From assembly GCA_937891425.1 (NCBI GenBank), contig CALAGD010000078.1, positions 1 to 11,586 of the forward strand: 11,586 bases of DNA. Reading direction: 5' to 3'. The DNA is from an uncultured Pigmentiphaga sp. (lineage in GTDB: Bacteria > Pseudomonadota > Gammaproteobacteria > Burkholderiales > Burkholderiaceae_B). Of this stretch, positions 1 to 6,766 are shown piece after piece. The stretch's first letter is position 1; each line of letters starts with the position of its first letter. Both the position numbers and the translations under genes were made by a program. The notes below the pieces were generated by a model, which was not told the origin of the DNA, searched no databases, and was given only the letters and a program-made list of their open reading frames with translations.

Positions 1-1731
1 CGACCGCATGATCCGCGGATGCTCGCTCGGCTCCACCTCGCCACCGATCAACAACTCCTCGTACAGCTTTTCCCCCGGCCGCAAGCCCGTGATGCGTATC
101 TCGATGTCCCCGGCGGGGTTCTCGGCCGTTTTCTCGGTGAGACCTGAAAGTTCGATCATGGTGCGTGCAAGATCCATGATTCTTACGGGCTCACCCATGT
201 CGAGCACGAACACTTCGCCCCCCTTGGCCATGGCCCCAGCCTGGATGACTAGCTGGGCAGCCTCGGGTATGAGCATGAAGTAACGGGTAACATCCGGATG
301 CGTGACCGTAACCGGGCCACCTTTCCTGATCTGTTCCTTGAACAGTGGTACCACCGAACCCGACGAACCCAGCACGTTGCCGAACCGTACCATGCTATAC
401 ACGGTATGGATGTCCGGGCGCTGGGCGAATGCCTGGAAGATGAGCTCGGCACAGCGCTTGGTGGCGCCCATTACGTTGGTTGGCCGCACCGCCTTGTCGG
501 TGGAAATGAGCACACAGGTTTCAACCCCGAATTCGGCCGCGGCCTGGGCCACCACCAATGTACCTTTCACATTGTTGAGGATGCCCTGGGCGGGGTTGAT
601 CTCAACCAGTGGTACATGCTTGTATGCGGCGGCGTGGTAGATGGTCTGCACATGGTGTGTGCGCAGCAACATTCTCACCAGTTGCTCGTCGCACACCGTA
701 CCCAGGTATCCGCTCACCCGCAGCTCGGGGAAGCGCTGCCGCAGTTCCTGCTCGATGGTGTAGAGCGCAAACTCGGAATGATCCAACAGGACGATGTGCG
801 CGGGTTTCTGTGTTGCAATCTGACGGCACAGTTCACTGCCTATGGAACCGCCCGCCCCGGTTACCAGTACCACCTTGCCGGAAACGCACCGTGCAAACAG
901 GTCTTGACGGGGTGGAACGGGTGGTCGCCCGAGCAGGTCTTCTACCTGTACGTCGCGTATGGCAGCATCCGATACTTTGCCTTCCACCAGCTCGGCCAGC
1001 GGTGGCAGGGTGCGCACAAGCGCGCTCGCACCCTGTAACATGTGCACAATCTCGCGCCTGCGCTGGGGCGACGCTGAAGGCATGGCAATGATGATTTGCT
1101 GCAGGTTGCACTTCTGCACCAGCTCCTTCGCCTGGTAAGGCGCATACACCTTCAGGCCGGCCACCTGGGTTCTGTGCAGAGAACGGTCATCATCAAAAAA
1201 GCACACAGGCCAGTAGGCGCGGCTGGTACGCATGGCATTCACTAGCTGCACCCCCGCCTCGCCCGCACCATACACCGCCACGCGCGGCACCTCGCGCCGG
1301 CTACGTGCCTGGTTGGGGCGCAGCACGGCCCTCGCCCCGTAACGCGACACAATGACGTAAGCAAATGCAATGAGCCAGTAGATGAAGAAGCTGGACCGCG
1401 GTGGCACCGCATCGGTCAACAAGCTGACGGCAGCGAATGTGCACACGGCCGAGAGCGTCAGCCCTATGACGATCAGCTTGAGTGCCGACGCATCGATGTA
1501 TCGCACCACGTTGTGGTAGAGCCCGCACACGTAAAAAATGGGCACCGTGGCAAGACCCATGATGATGGGTGGTGCAAGGCCGTAACGGGCTACCAGGGTG
1601 GTATCACCAAGGCGAAGGTAGCAGGCAGACAGCAGGCACAGCGGCAATACGATCAGGTCAACAACGACCATCACCGCCATTTTCTGGCGACGCGATAAGG
1701 AAAGAATCGATTGCCGTAGCCGTGTAAACAT
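1..1731 (-). CDS. WbpM/FlaA1/CapD-type NDP-sugar 4,6-dehydratase, membrane-anchored, 3' end outside window
   Basis: Partial gene: 577 codons are open from an ATG at 1731 to the window edge with no stop. The protein starts with about four hydrophobic segments (roughly residues 18-42, 52-70, 85-105, 112-132). A first Rossmann-like domain follows (YGAGEAG, 154-160), then the catalytic SDR domain with TGAGGSIGSE at 291-300, HAAAYKHVP at 367-374, STDKAV at 410-415 and NVMGATK at 419-425. WbpM-like enzymes characteristically have Met where classical SDRs have the catalytic Tyr, and Met421/Lys425 fit that. RPGEKLYEELL (551-561) is another family signature. Known members convert UDP-GlcNAc to a 4-keto-6-deoxy sugar for O-antigen, capsule or glycan synthesis at the inner membrane. 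Family members are usually about 620-665 residues, so roughly 45-90 are missing here. The ribosome binding site is weak (AAGA-rich); the start was chosen because the N-terminus matches the family. The exact substrate is not decidable. Confidence 0.95.
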   Translation of the reverse strand, partial: MFTRLRQSILSLSRRQKMAVMVVVDLIVLPLCLLSACYLRLGDTTLVARYGLAPPIIMGLATVPIFYVCGLYHNVVRYIDASALKLIVIGLTLSAVCTFAAVSLLTDAVPPRSSFFIYWLIAFAYVIVSRYGARAVLRPNQARSRREVPRVAVYGAGEAGVQLVNAMRTSRAYWPVCFFDDDRSLHRTQVAGLKVYAPYQAKELVQKCNLQQIIIAMPSASPQRRREIVHMLQGASALVRTLPPLAELVEGKVSDAAIRDVQVEDLLGRPPVPPRQDLFARCVSGKVVLVTGAGGSIGSELCRQIATQKPAHIVLLDHSEFALYTIEQELRQRFPELRVSGYLGTVCDEQLVRMLLRTHHVQTIYHAAAYKHVPLVEINPAQGILNNVKGTLVVAQAAAEFGVETCVLISTDKAVRPTNVMGATKRCAELIFQAFAQRPDIHTVYSMVRFGNVLGSSGSVVPLFKEQIRKGGPVTVTHPDVTRYFMLIPEAAQLVIQAGAMAKGGEVFVLDMGEPVRIMDLARTMIELSGLTEKTAENPAGDIEIRITGLRPGEKLYEELLIGGEVEPSEHPRIMRS

Positions 1732-1908
1732 GCGTTTTTCTTGTTGATTGACTTCCTGCCACCCGGCCAGGGCCACCTGCCGCCATCTGGTTTGCGTGTG
1801 GCTCAAATCCGGAACCGAGCCACCGAGTATACCTTCGGCTTGGAACGGTTCTATGAACGATTGTTACGGGCCTATATCAGGTTCTGTGTGAACTTACACG
1901 CTGAACGC

Positions 1909-1927
1909 ATGTGCGTATTACGCACAT
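1909..1927. promoter_or_regulatory. 19-bp palindrome, candidate operator
   Basis: ATGTGCGTATTACGCACAT consists of two perfect 9-bp arms around a single T. It lies about 178 bases upstream of the sugar dehydratase start, in the only long gene-free stretch of the window. Length and symmetry fit a binding site for a dimeric transcription factor; the arms could also form a hairpin only poorly because there is no loop. Which regulator binds is unknown. Confidence 0.45.
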
Positions 1928-2047
1928 CCATGGATGAGGACCTGCACGCCAGTCGCTCGCTATTTCAAATCTTATATAGAGAATCACAGTTTATGGAATT
2001 CTTTGGTGACGAAGATTCTGCCTGCTTCGCGTCTGTCCACGCCTATC

Positions 2048-2069
2048 TGAATCAATCGTGAATCAATCG
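2048..2069. repeat. Tandem direct repeat TGAATCAATCG x2
   Basis: Two perfect, adjacent copies of an 11-mer (2048-2058 and 2059-2069) in the gene-poor region. They could be replication slippage or a paired protein-binding site. Two copies are not enough to call a satellite. Confidence 0.6.
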
Positions 2070-2284
2070 AAACATGCAGTCAAAAATGGTGTGTTTTGCT
2101 TACAGATGCAAGAATCCGGCTGACAGGGGTTGATGCTCTCAATACGGCAAGTCACCGTTCGATCGCCCGCCGTGTGTAGTGCTCACACAACATACAAATG
2201 TAATATATAGTAACAATGTTTACGGACCACCATGTTTCGTGTTAGTACACCATCGGGCGTTCAAGTGCGGGTGGCGCAACCCTT

Positions 2285-3592
2285 CTAATGCCGCACACCC
2301 AACTCCACCTCCGCGTTGGCTAGCGGTTTGGCCAGCACCTTGTCGATGCGCTTGCCGTCCATGTCCACTACTTCGAAGCTCCAGCCTTCCCACCTCACGC
2401 GGTCGCCCGTGTTGGGGATGCGCCCCAGCAGCAGCAGGATCATGCCGCCCAGGGTGTGGTAACGGCCCTTGTCTTCTTCGGGTACGGTGCGCAGTTCCAG
2501 CCGGTCTTTCAGTTCGGGGATGGGTATGGCGCCTTCCAGCAGCCACGAACCATCGTCGCGTGCGATGGCCCAGGCTTCTTCGTCGTCTTCCAGGATGAGC
2601 TCGCCGGTGACCGTGGCCATGACGTCGCGCAGGGTGACCATGCCATCGATGCCGCCGTACTCGTCAATGACGAACGCAATCTCGGTATTGTTCTTGCGGA
2701 ACTCTTCGAGCAGCTCCAGCGCGGTCAGCCGCTCCAGCACGAAAATCGCGGGCTTGAGGTTGGCCCGGAAGTCGGGTTCGTTCCCCTTGGCCAGGTCGAG
2801 CAGGATCTGCTTGGCCTGCACCACCCCCAACAGCTTGTCGAGCGTGCCGTCGCACACGGGCAGGCGCGAGTGACCGGATTCAATGAGGCGCTGCAGGTTT
2901 TCCTGCCAGGGCGCGTTGACGTCGAGGAAGATGACGTCGGAGCGCGGGATCATGAGCGACACCACGCGCCGGTCATCCAGCCGGAATACGTTGCGCACCA
3001 TTTCGTGTTCGGGCAGCTCGAAAATCCCCGCCTCGGAGCCTTCTTGCAGCATGGCGACGATCTCTTCCTCGCTTACCGTGGTAGGAGACGGCTTCACACG
3101 CAGCAGGCGCAGCAGGCCGCGGGTGGATATCGACAGCAGCTGCACGAAGGGTGCGGTGATCTGCGCCAGAATCTGCATGGGACGCGCCACCAGCCGCGCG
3201 ATGCGCTCGGCGCTGATCTGCCCGATGCGCTTGGGCACCAGTTCGCCCACCACGATGGAGATGTACGTAACCAGCACCACAACCACGGCGGTGGCCGTTA
3301 CGGCGGCAGTCTTCTCTTGCATGCCCATCACTACCAGCCACTCTTCCAGAGGGTCGGCCAGTACGGCATCACCCACGATGCCGTTCAGCAAGCCGATGGA
3401 CGTGATGCCGATCTGGATGGTAGACAGGAACCGTGTGGGATCTTCGCCCAGCTTCAGCGCCACGGCTGCTGACTTGTCACCCTCTTCTGCCCGCTTCATG
3501 AGGCGCGCCTTGCGCGCGGTGACCAGGGCGATCTCGGACATGGCGAACACGCCATTCAGCACGATAAGCCCGAGGAGGATCAGGACTTCCAT
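2285..3592 (-). CDS. CNNM/CBS/CorC_HlyC family membrane transporter (hemolysin-like, YtfL/PaeA-like)
   Basis: 435 residues. An N-terminal CNNM (DUF21) transmembrane domain covers about 1-195 and includes the conserved GELVPKRIG (116-124). A CBS pair spans about 215-335 and includes VIDEYGG (308-314). The C-terminal CorC_HlyC transporter-associated domain covers about 345-422 (YHTLGG, 378-383; FEVVDMDGKRID, 406-417). The architecture and length match the E. coli YtfL/PaeA and YfjD group, which act at the inner membrane in divalent cation homeostasis or polyamine efflux. The old name hemolysin is historical. The ATG at 3592 is preceded by AGGG at 9 bases, a modest ribosome binding site. It is separated by 250 bases from the upstream slyX, so it probably has its own promoter. 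Substrate cannot be decided: cation and cadaverine/putrescine export are both possible. Confidence 0.93.
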   Translation of the reverse strand: MEVLILLGLIVLNGVFAMSEIALVTARKARLMKRAEEGDKSAAVALKLGEDPTRFLSTIQIGITSIGLLNGIVGDAVLADPLEEWLVVMGMQEKTAAVTATAVVVVLVTYISIVVGELVPKRIGQISAERIARLVARPMQILAQITAPFVQLLSISTRGLLRLLRVKPSPTTVSEEEIVAMLQEGSEAGIFELPEHEMVRNVFRLDDRRVVSLMIPRSDVIFLDVNAPWQENLQRLIESGHSRLPVCDGTLDKLLGVVQAKQILLDLAKGNEPDFRANLKPAIFVLERLTALELLEEFRKNNTEIAFVIDEYGGIDGMVTLRDVMATVTGELILEDDEEAWAIARDDGSWLLEGAIPIPELKDRLELRTVPEEDKGRYHTLGGMILLLLGRIPNTGDRVRWEGWSFEVVDMDGKRIDKVLAKPLANAEVELGVRH

Positions 3593-3694
3593 AGGAGCGA
3601 ACCCTGGGAAGCGGCGCGGTGACCACGAATGACAGACCCGCGTTGCAGTACGGTCATGCGTGGGAAATCAGGGGTACAACCGGAGTGTGAACCT

Positions 3695-3723
3695 CGTATA
3701 CAGCCAGACACGGATGGTGAGAA
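3695..3723 (-). promoter_or_regulatory. Possible sigma70-like promoter for the CNNM/CorC gene
   Basis: On the minus strand TTCTCA (3718-3723) is followed after 17 bases by TATACG (3695-3700). Each hexamer matches consensus at 4 of 6 positions. It lies about 100 bases upstream of the ATG, in the 250-base gap after slyX. Weak evidence; matches of this quality also occur by chance. Confidence 0.25.
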
Positions 3724-3829
3724 CAGAGAAATGACAAGGGCAATAATGTAACTGATGTTGGCAGGCAGGGTTTTGTGCGTTGCAGCAGATTCGGTCGTCC
3801 GGGCCCCCGCCCTGCCATTGTCAGTTCCT

Positions 3830-3847
3830 CGTATCAGTCGTATCAGT
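3830..3847. repeat. Tandem 9-bp repeat CGTATCAGT x2 across the slyX stop codon
   Basis: Two perfect adjacent copies (3830-3838 and 3839-3847). The second overlaps the TGA stop of slyX (3843-3845 on the minus strand), so slippage here would alter only the tail of the protein or the 3' untranslated part. Possibly a simple duplication; no function inferred. Confidence 0.55.
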
Positions 3848-4055
3848 AATGCGGCGGAATCTCGTCGCCCGGTTCGTGGGGTGTGCGCCCATCCACTTCG
3901 GGGATCTGGTCGCGCAGCACCACGACCTCGCGCGCGAGCGCTTCGATCTGGCGTTGCTGCTTGACGACGGTTTCGTTGAGCCGGTCGAGCATGTCTTCCG
4001 CGAAACTGAGCTTCACCTCAAGGTCGGTAACCCGACTTTCCAGACTGGACGACAT
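3843..4055 (-). CDS. slyX: SlyX family protein (internal start within the GATase frame)
   Basis: 70 residues: a short coiled-coil-like protein with LESRVTDLEVKLSFAE near the start, heptad-like leucines to about residue 48 and a C-terminus ending PPHY. The ending TPPPHY is typical of E. coli SlyX, so the family call is strong. SlyX function is not established. The ATG at 4055 has the best ribosome binding site in the neighbourhood, AGGAGG with a 5-base spacer, which argues that SlyX is made as a separate protein. Unusually, no stop codon separates it from the upstream amidotransferase: the frame continues unbroken through residues EQQEVA into this Met. It can therefore be translated alone, as the tail of a fusion, or both. 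Confidence 0.88.
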   Translation of the reverse strand: MSSSLESRVTDLEVKLSFAEDMLDRLNETVVKQQRQIEALAREVVVLRDQIPEVDGRTPHEPGDEIPPHY

Positions 4056-4826
4056 TGCTACCTCCTGTTGTTCGCAACCGGGCTTCACGCCATTCGAGCC
4101 GTTGTGCCCTGATGTGCCGCCGGCGAGGGTTCGCCCCGACAGGAATGAGCCTAGCACATGTACCGAAGCGCCGTTGACGATGGGTGCCGCGCGCACCGAC
4201 TGCTTGCGGATGGCATCCAGGTTGATGCCCGCGGTGGACGACTTCCTTTGCAGCTCTTCGAACCAGAGTTCGAGGCCGGGGGCGCTGACCTCAATGTGGA
4301 ACTGCAGGGCCAGGGCATGCTGCCCCACGGCAAAGGCCTGGTTCGCGTAGGTGGCCGAGCGCGCCAGGTGCACGGCCTGGGGCGGCAGATCGAAGGTGTC
4401 CTGGTGCCACTGGAATACCTGCAGGCCATCAAGCGGAGCGAGCGCGCTGCGTCGCCCCGCTTCGGTGAGTTCCAGCGCATGCCAGCCGATTTCGCGGCCA
4501 TTCTCTCCGCGGTAAACCCTGGAACCCAGGGCCGCAGCCATCAGCTGCGCCCCCAGACAGATACCCAGCGTGGGCCGCTCGTGCGCCAGGCGCTGTTCGA
4601 GCAGCTCGATTTCCTCTTGCAGGAAAGGATAGCGGTCGGTGTCGTACACCCCCATCGGTCCGCCCAGCACGACCAGAACATCGGCCCGTTCGGCGCGGTC
4701 GGTGAAGTTGCCTTCCACTGGAACATCGATGTACTCGATCGCATAGCCCTCGCTAAGCAGTATGGGGGCCAGGGCGTCGAGCCCTTCCTGCGGCACATGG
4801 CGCAAAACGACGGCTTTACGGGACAT
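3843..4826 (-). CDS. Class I glutamine amidotransferase, open in frame into SlyX
   Basis: 327 residues if read to the end; residues 1-257 precede the SlyX Met. The GATase1 domain carries the nucleophile elbow LGICLGAQ (Cys90) and the His-Glu pair in LQFHIE (His177, Glu179), so the catalytic triad is intact. VLGGPMGVYDTDRYPF (53-68) is typical of the stand-alone GuaA-N-like amidotransferases of proteobacteria. These are usually about 235 residues. Here the recognisable domain ends near residue 230, and a low-complexity, Gly/Ser-rich stretch (231-257) bridges to SlyX. The ATG at 4826 was chosen over a TTG at 4847 because AAGGG lies 8 bases upstream of it. The enzyme hydrolyses glutamine and passes ammonia to an unknown acceptor in the cytoplasm. 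Either the amidotransferase lost its stop codon or the two are a genuine fusion. Confidence 0.85.
   Translation of the reverse strand: MSRKAVVLRHVPQEGLDALAPILLSEGYAIEYIDVPVEGNFTDRAERADVLVVLGGPMGVYDTDRYPFLQEEIELLEQRLAHERPTLGICLGAQLMAAALGSRVYRGENGREIGWHALELTEAGRRSALAPLDGLQVFQWHQDTFDLPPQAVHLARSATYANQAFAVGQHALALQFHIEVSAPGLELWFEELQRKSSTAGINLDAIRKQSVRAAPIVNGASVHVLGSFLSGRTLAGGTSGHNGSNGVKPGCEQQEVAMSSSLESRVTDLEVKLSFAEDMLDRLNETVVKQQRQIEALAREVVVLRDQIPEVDGRTPHEPGDEIPPHY
4061..4066 (-). promoter_or_regulatory. Strong internal ribosome binding site for slyX
   Basis: AGGAGG on the minus strand, 5 bases before the ATG at 4055. It lies inside the open frame of the amidotransferase and supports an independent translation start for SlyX. 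Confidence 0.75.
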
Positions 4827-4861
4827 ACGGACTACCCTTTGCAGCAACGCGAAAGATGTGA

Positions 4862-4894
4862 ATCACCCATTGAATCCCATGCCCGTGGGGTGAT
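4862..4894. repeat. Inverted repeat between the peroxiredoxin and GATase genes
   Basis: ATCACCC (4862-4868) and GGGTGAT (4888-4894) form 7-bp perfect arms around 19 bases. No T run follows on the minus strand, so this is not a classical terminator. It could be an mRNA processing or attenuation hairpin in a minus-strand transcript, or a chance repeat. Confidence 0.3.
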
Positions 4895-4925
4895 CAAGCA
4901 GAACCAGCCCGACGTTTGACCTGCG

Positions 4926-5498
4926 TCAGGGGGCGCGCACGGCCGCGCTGCCAGCGTGTTTGGTGGTGGCCTGCAACCGCCGTACCGCGTCCAGCGTGTT
5001 CCTGACGTGCAGGTCGGGCTGCATGGATGCATGGACGTAGACAACTTCGCCCGTGGGGGAAATGACGTATGAGATGCGGTTCGCGCGCCCGCGCCGGGTA
5101 CCCGATTCGGCGTCGTAGGCGCGAATGACCTCGCCCGTGGTGTCGGCGCCAACCGGAAACTTGCTGCCGCAGGCAGATACGGAAAACTCCTTCAGCGTGT
5201 TGATGTCGTCGGCGGAAATGCCGATGACCGATGCGCCCAGGGCCCGGAAGTCGTCCATGGCTTCGGCGAACGCGTTGGCTTCTATGGTGCAGCCCTTGCT
5301 GAAGGCCGCCGGGTAGAAGTACAGCACCACCGGGCCCCCGGCCAGGGCCTCGCTCATGCTGAAGCGGTACGGTTGCCCGGCCAGTGCCGCATCGACTGTG
5401 AAATCGGGCGCGCGCGAGCCCACCGGCAGTTCGGCCTGCGCCGTGACGCAGCCCAGCGCGATGAACGCACCCGTGGCAATCAATGACAGGAATTTCAT
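4926..5498 (-). CDS. Exported peroxiredoxin, PrxQ/Bcp-like AhpC-TSA family
   Basis: 190 residues. The first 22 form a Sec-type signal peptide (Lys2, hydrophobic core, cleavage likely after AQA), so the mature protein is expected in the periplasm. The thioredoxin-fold domain follows, with the peroxidatic motif PAAFSKGC: Pro63, Ser67 and Cys70 correspond to the family P-x3-T/S-x2-C. Cys110 is a candidate resolving cysteine. It should reduce hydrogen peroxide or organic peroxides with a thiol partner. GAGGAG lies 6 bases before the ATG at 5498, a strong ribosome binding site. It follows the DMT permease gene by 93 bases and precedes the amidotransferase by 99, so these may be one transcript or separate units. 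Most PrxQ proteins are cytoplasmic; the exported form is the notable feature. Confidence 0.9.
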   Translation of the reverse strand: MKFLSLIATGAFIALGCVTAQAELPVGSRAPDFTVDAALAGQPYRFSMSEALAGGPVVLYFYPAAFSKGCTIEANAFAEAMDDFRALGASVIGISADDINTLKEFSVSACGSKFPVGADTTGEVIRAYDAESGTRRGRANRISYVISPTGEVVYVHASMQPDLHVRNTLDAVRRLQATTKHAGSAAVRAP

Positions 5499-5512
5499 GG
5501 CAGTCTCCTCGT

Positions 5513-5581
5513 GCAGGGCGTGCTTGATGAGCGGCGAAAGTGACGGCTGGCCGGCTTCCGTGCCGATGTCGGACGCCCTGC
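5513..5581. repeat. 9-bp inverted repeat in the leader of the peroxiredoxin gene
   Basis: GCAGGGCGT (5513-5521) and its exact complement ACGCCCTGC (5573-5581) are 51 bases apart, filling nearly the whole gap between the permease stop and the peroxiredoxin ribosome binding site. In a minus-strand transcript they could close a long hairpin just upstream of the ribosome binding site. Chance is possible in GC-rich sequence. Confidence 0.3.
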
Positions 5582-5591
5582 CGCACGGCGA

Positions 5592-6557
5592 CTAGCGGCC
5601 CTGCGGCGCGGGCTGACGCGCCGGACGGGTAACCAGCACCACCCCAGCAAGAATCAGGGCGATGCCCACCACATGGAACAGCTCCAGCCGCTCGCCCAGG
5701 AACACGATGGCCAGGACCGCACTGAAGAACGGCAGCAGGTACATGAAGGTACCCGTCTTGCCGGGTCCGATCGTGGCCACCGCCTTGTTCCAGCATATAT
5801 AGGCAAGAATGGAGGCAAACACCGCGAAGTACAACAGGGCGCCCAGGCGGCCCCAGGTGGGGCTGAACGTTCCGACTTCGGCGATCTCCCAGGCGACGAA
5901 TGGTATGTGGAAGAGTACTCCCAGAATGACCACCACGGTAAGAAAAACCATGGGCGGCAGCTTGCTGGGGCGCCAGCGCAGCAGCACGGTGTACAGGGCC
6001 CAGCACGTGGTGCCGCACAGCACGAGCAGGTCGCCCTTGTTGAGGCTGAGGCTGGCCAGCTGCTGCCAGCTGCCCTGGGTGATGACCACCAGTGCCCCCA
6101 GGAACGCAAGCAGTACGCCCACGCCCTGCCGCAGGCTAATGCGGTCGCCCAGGATGATGAGCGCGAGGATGAAGGTGATGACCGGCAGCATGGTGTTGAC
6201 CAGCGAGCCGTTGATGACCGTGGTGTAATGCAGCGCCGAGTACACGAAGGCGTTGAATGCGGTGATGCCCAGCAGCGCCAGCAGGCACAGCCGCGCCCAC
6301 TCGGCCCGCATGACGTGCAGATGGGCACGCAGGCCGGGCCCGAAGAAGGCCAGGAGAATGACCATGGCAATGGCCCAGCGCCAGAACGACATCTGGAGCG
6401 GCGGAATTTCGTTGCGGAACATGCGCGCCAGCAGGAAGTTTCCCGCCCAGAACAGCGGCGGCAAGACCGCGATCAGATAGACCGTAATGCCCGCCTGTTT
6501 CCGGGCCGACGATGCAACCTGGCTCAAGGTATCCCCCTTTGTGTCAGCAAGTATCAT
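5592..6557 (-). CDS. EamA/DMT superfamily permease
   Basis: About 321 residues with ten predicted membrane segments in two EamA repeats (about 25-160 and 175-315). Each repeat ends in the familiar LP-x-hydrophobic-LG(D/E)R pattern: LPVITFILALIILGDR and LPFFSAVLAIVFLGER. The first half begins PLFWAGNFLLAR, typical of the RhaT/YdcZ-like drug/metabolite transporters in the inner membrane. Substrates of these carriers cannot be read from sequence; amino acids and other metabolites are common. The start is uncertain. The ATG at 6557 has only a weak ribosome binding site, while an in-frame TTG at 6527 is preceded by AAAGGGGG at 5 bases and would give a protein ten residues shorter. A GTG at 6566 is also open. 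It is divergently arranged with the reductase gene at 6767. Confidence 0.92.
   Translation of the reverse strand: MILADTKGDTLSQVASSARKQAGITVYLIAVLPPLFWAGNFLLARMFRNEIPPLQMSFWRWAIAMVILLAFFGPGLRAHLHVMRAEWARLCLLALLGITAFNAFVYSALHYTTVINGSLVNTMLPVITFILALIILGDRISLRQGVGVLLAFLGALVVITQGSWQQLASLSLNKGDLLVLCGTTCWALYTVLLRWRPSKLPPMVFLTVVVILGVLFHIPFVAWEIAEVGTFSPTWGRLGALLYFAVFASILAYICWNKAVATIGPGKTGTFMYLLPFFSAVLAIVFLGERLELFHVVGIALILAGVVLVTRPARQPAPQGR
6533..6540 (-). promoter_or_regulatory. Ribosome binding site favouring a TTG start for the DMT permease
   Basis: AAAGGGGG on the minus strand with a 5-base spacer to TTG (6525-6527). It is clearly stronger than anything in front of the ATG at 6557, and the resulting protein would begin just ahead of the first membrane segment. 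Confidence 0.4.
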
Positions 6558-6610
6558 CCATGGCACAACCTAGCATGACACGCGTGGGTACGTACAGATG
6601 GATCATCCCC

Positions 6611-6640
6611 TTGACGCTGGGGCACGCCGCCGTTTAGCTT
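6611..6640 (+). promoter_or_regulatory. Possible promoter for the reductase-marR unit
   Basis: TTGACG (6611-6616) matches the -35 consensus at 5 of 6. After an 18-base spacer comes TAGCTT (6635-6640), only 3 of 6 for a -10. It lies about 125 bases upstream of the reductase start, in the divergent gap after the DMT permease gene. The long leader and the poor -10 keep this tentative. Otherwise 6567-6766 shows no recognisable element. Confidence 0.28.
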
Positions 6641-6766
6641 TACCCGAAACCAATGAGAGGTGGCGGAGGCCGCAGGTGGTGGAGACAGCAATACAGCCTG
6701 CAACCGGTGCCCGCGCCCGCTCGACTGGCCGTTTACTGCAACCTCAAGAGAATCTTCGGAGCCGGT

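Larger units (their letters stand above)
1732..2284. other. AT-richer intergenic region without a convincing gene
   Basis: This 553-base stretch separates two minus-strand genes and is visibly less GC-rich than its neighbours, especially 1850-2240. It contains a 19-bp palindrome (1909-1927), a tandem 11-bp repeat (2048-2069) and TATATA-like runs at 1972-1978 and 2201-2209. The promoter of the sugar dehydratase should lie here. A plus-strand frame from a TTG at 1741 to a TGA at 2061 (106 codons) is open, but it has no ribosome binding site, mixed third-position use and no family I recognise, so I do not call it a gene. On the minus strand the dehydratase frame stays open upstream only to a stop near 1872, without an ATG. 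Nothing clearly resembles a terminator for the gene ending at 2285. Confidence 0.6.

Noticed and set aside
298..1038. Long open frame on the plus strand
   Set aside because: It lies opposite the sugar dehydratase, whose motifs are unambiguous. The plus-strand translation is His/Gln-rich shadow sequence with no domain.
1741..2061. 106-codon plus-strand frame starting at TTG in the AT-rich gap
   Set aside because: No ribosome binding site, no known family and no clear codon bias. It is mentioned in the intergenic entry but not called as a gene.
2456..3472. Open frame of 338 codons on the plus strand
   Set aside because: It is antisense to the CNNM/CBS gene; the Gln/His/Arg-rich composition is typical of a high-GC shadow frame.
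3764..3816. GGCAGGG / CCCTGCC inverted arms after slyX as a terminator
   Set aside because: The 7-bp arms are about 40 bases apart and no T run follows on the minus strand, so a terminator call is not supported.
4894..6018. Open frame of 374 codons on the minus strand
   Set aside because: It overlaps the peroxiredoxin and the DMT permease in another frame. Both of those have clear family motifs, and this one has none.
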